From: Bacteroidota bacterium
GTDB lineage: Bacteria; Bacteroidota; Bacteroidia; Bacteroidales; B18-G4
NCBI GenBank assembly: GCA_003648575.1
Contig: QMPN01000022.1
Span: 1 to 22,673 of the forward strand
Direction of reading: 5' to 3'
DNA length: 22,673 nt
Part shown: positions 21,291 to 22,673 of the stretch, piece after piece
How positions within the stretch are numbered: the first letter of the stretch is position 1
Layout of the letters: every line of letters starts with the position of its first letter
Program-made: the position numbers and the translations under genes
Notes under the pieces: generated by a model
The model's input: only the letters and a program-made list of their open reading frames with translations
Database searches by the model: none
Told to the model about the DNA's origin: nothing

Positions 21291-22589
21291 ATGGCAAAGA
21301 GGCGGTTTTCAAGAGATGTGCTAGGAGTATTTAACAGCAATGTGTTTTCTATCATTGCGGGTTTACTGGCGAGCATTGTTCTGGCAAGGGTGCTCGGACC
21401 GGATAAATATGGGATCTATATTGCCCTGATCATCATACCTACCATTGTTGTCAGCCTCACACATATGGGCATCCGCGGGTCAGCGATCTTCCATATTGGC
21501 AAGGGAAAGTTTGATAAAGATGATCTTGTCTCTTCTATCCTTCTACTCTGGGTCATAGCATCGATATTAGGTATTATCATCACTGCCATCGCTTATTTTA
21601 TTTATAATGAACCCAACTTTACCCTTTTGCTGATTGGGCTGGTACTGATGGTCATTCCCGGACAACTGGCTATCATCTATTTTGGAGGTATCTTCCTGGG
21701 CAATGATGAGATCAGCAAGGCCAACCAGATGAACTGGATCACCAATTCTGTCAACCTTAGCCTTATCGTTCTTCTGGTCTGGGGGCTGGGTATGGGGATA
21801 CTGGGAGCGGTAATAGCATTCCTTATTTCAGGCAGCATCGTTACCCTGTACGGTCTTTATCTCCTTAGCAAATCGTACCGGATCCACTTCAGGGTACAGA
21901 AAAAGATCCTTGTGAGCCTGCTCAGGCTGGGTGTCCTTTTTTCTGTTTCTTTCTTTATCCTGCAGTTGAATTACAGGATCGATATTCTGCTCATTGAGAA
22001 ACTCAGGGATGCCACTGAAGTCGGAATTTATTCAATCGGAACATCCATTGCAGAACAAGTCTGGCAACTGCCGCTGGCAGTGGGCATCGTGGTATTCAGC
22101 CGAACTGCTAATACTAAAGACCGGGAAGCCATGACCGAAACCACCGGGGTATTGCTGCGCCTTTCTTTTCTGGTTTCTATCGCCCTGGCAACGGTTATGT
22201 TTTTTGTGGTTCCCTTCCTGGTTCCGCTCATATTTGGCGATGAATATATCCCCAGTATCCGCATCATCCAACTCATCCTTCCGGGAATCATCATGGTGGT
22301 CATGTTCAGGATACTTAGCGGTCACCTGGCAGGATTAGGAAGGCCTGAGGTTACCCTCTATGTTTTTCTTCCTGCCCTGGTATTAAATATAATATTGAAT
22401 CTGCTCTGGATCCCGGAATATGGAGGTGAGGGAGCAGCAATGGCTACAAACGTAAGTTATGCGGCAGGATCAATCGGGTACCTACTCATCTATTCACGCA
22501 TCTTAAAGGTACCGATCAAGGACATACTCTTCGTGAAGAAAAGTGATTTTACACAGCTTCGTGTGATGATTCGTGGTTTGAAGAAATAA
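21291..22589 (+). CDS. Polysaccharide flippase (Wzx/MATE-like, oligosaccharide exporter)
   Basis: 432 residues and about 12-14 hydrophobic segments. The start VLGVFNSNVFSIIAGLLASI, VLARVLGPDKYGIYIALIII is characteristic of polysaccharide-biosynthesis flippases, as is LRDATEVGIYSIGTSIAEQV in the middle and the AGLGRPEVTLYVFLPALVLN, LLWIPEYGGEGAAMATNVSY stretch near the end. It should move lipid-linked oligosaccharide from the cytoplasmic to the outer face of the inner membrane for O-antigen, capsule or other glycans. No Wzy polymerase or glycosyltransferase lies inside the window, so the rest of the cluster, if any, would be to the right. It follows the radical SAM gene by 26 bp and precedes a partial gene by 19 bp. 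Confidence 0.93.
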   Translation: MAKRRFSRDVLGVFNSNVFSIIAGLLASIVLARVLGPDKYGIYIALIIIPTIVVSLTHMGIRGSAIFHIGKGKFDKDDLVSSILLLWVIASILGIIITAIAYFIYNEPNFTLLLIGLVLMVIPGQLAIIYFGGIFLGNDEISKANQMNWITNSVNLSLIVLLVWGLGMGILGAVIAFLISGSIVTLYGLYLLSKSYRIHFRVQKKILVSLLRLGVLFSVSFFILQLNYRIDILLIEKLRDATEVGIYSIGTSIAEQVWQLPLAVGIVVFSRTANTKDREAMTETTGVLLRLSFLVSIALATVMFFVVPFLVPLIFGDEYIPSIRIIQLILPGIIMVVMFRILSGHLAGLGRPEVTLYVFLPALVLNIILNLLWIPEYGGEGAAMATNVSYAAGSIGYLLIYSRILKVPIKDILFVKKSDFTQLRVMIRGLKK

Positions 22590-22608
22590 AAACTATTTTA
22601 GCTGCCGG

Positions 22609-22673
22609 ATGGAATCATTTAACACAGAAATGGAGAAAAAAAGCATCCCGATCTTTTTTATTGTCGGGAGGCC
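22609..22673 (+). CDS. Partial gene, N-terminus of a probable sulfotransferase
   Basis: The frame opens with ATG at 22609 (a second in-frame ATG at 22630) and runs to the window edge: MESFNTEMEKKSIPIFFIVG then R and CC, which fixes the next residue as Pro. IPIFFIVGRP matches the first beta-strand and start of the phosphosulfate-binding loop of sulfotransferases (FIVG-x-PRSGTT). Only 21 codons are visible, so the family is an inference from that one motif; another P-loop protein is possible. It lies 19 bp after the flippase gene, as the likely third gene of the unit. Confidence 0.55.
   Translation, partial: MESFNTEMEKKSIPIFFIVGR

Overview
The window looks like a chromosomal segment of a Bacteroidota (Bacteroidetes) bacterium. 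The signs are a protein with a type IX secretion (T9SS) C-terminal sorting domain, a TonB-dependent receptor with an N-terminal carboxypeptidase-regulatory-like domain, a Reg_prop/Y_Y_Y sensor kinase paired with a LytTR regulator, the yicC-gmk-nadD run, few Shine-Dalgarno sequences, and repeated promoters of the Bacteroidota type (-33 TTTG, about 19-20 bp, -7 TAnnTTTG). No tRNA, rRNA, CRISPR array, insertion sequence or prophage gene was seen. No gap between genes exceeds 300 bp.

Layout. 1-240 (-) is the start of a SirB1/transglutaminase-like protein cut by the window edge. 323-1150 (+) is a lipoprotein-like glucosaminidase. 1147-2025 (-) is a uridine-phosphorylase-like enzyme, read divergently from a tandem universal stress protein and cinA (2066-4210, +). 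4207-6102 (-) is a DUF362 protein with membrane helices at one end and a T9SS sorting domain at the other. 6259-6498 (+) is rpmB with its own promoter and terminator. 6624-9838 (+) is a two-gene outer-membrane unit: a small secreted protein translationally coupled to a TonB-dependent receptor. 9951-10562 (+) is a superoxide dismutase bracketed by two nearly identical 39-bp perfect palindromes. 10661-11893 (-) is ornithine aminotransferase. 11979-16878 (-) holds a sensor kinase, a LytTR response regulator and a phospholipase-D/cardiolipin-synthase-like enzyme. 16994-19021 (+) is yicC-gmk-nadD. From 19093 to the right edge lie a GNAT acetyltransferase (-), then a B12-binding-type radical SAM protein, a polysaccharide flippase and the first codons of a probable sulfotransferase (+). 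This right end looks like the edge of a surface-glycan or lipid-modification cluster.

Most of the window is housekeeping or well-known families. The parts most worth a second look are the twin palindromes around the superoxide dismutase gene, the zero-gap junction of a LytTR regulator with a phospholipase-D enzyme whose gene carries G7 and G8 tracts, the DUF362 protein combining inner-membrane helices with a T9SS signal, the facing promoters at 2030-2060, and the incomplete cluster at the right edge. Several start codons were moved downstream, because the longest open frames begin with TTG codons that lie inside promoter boxes or lack support.
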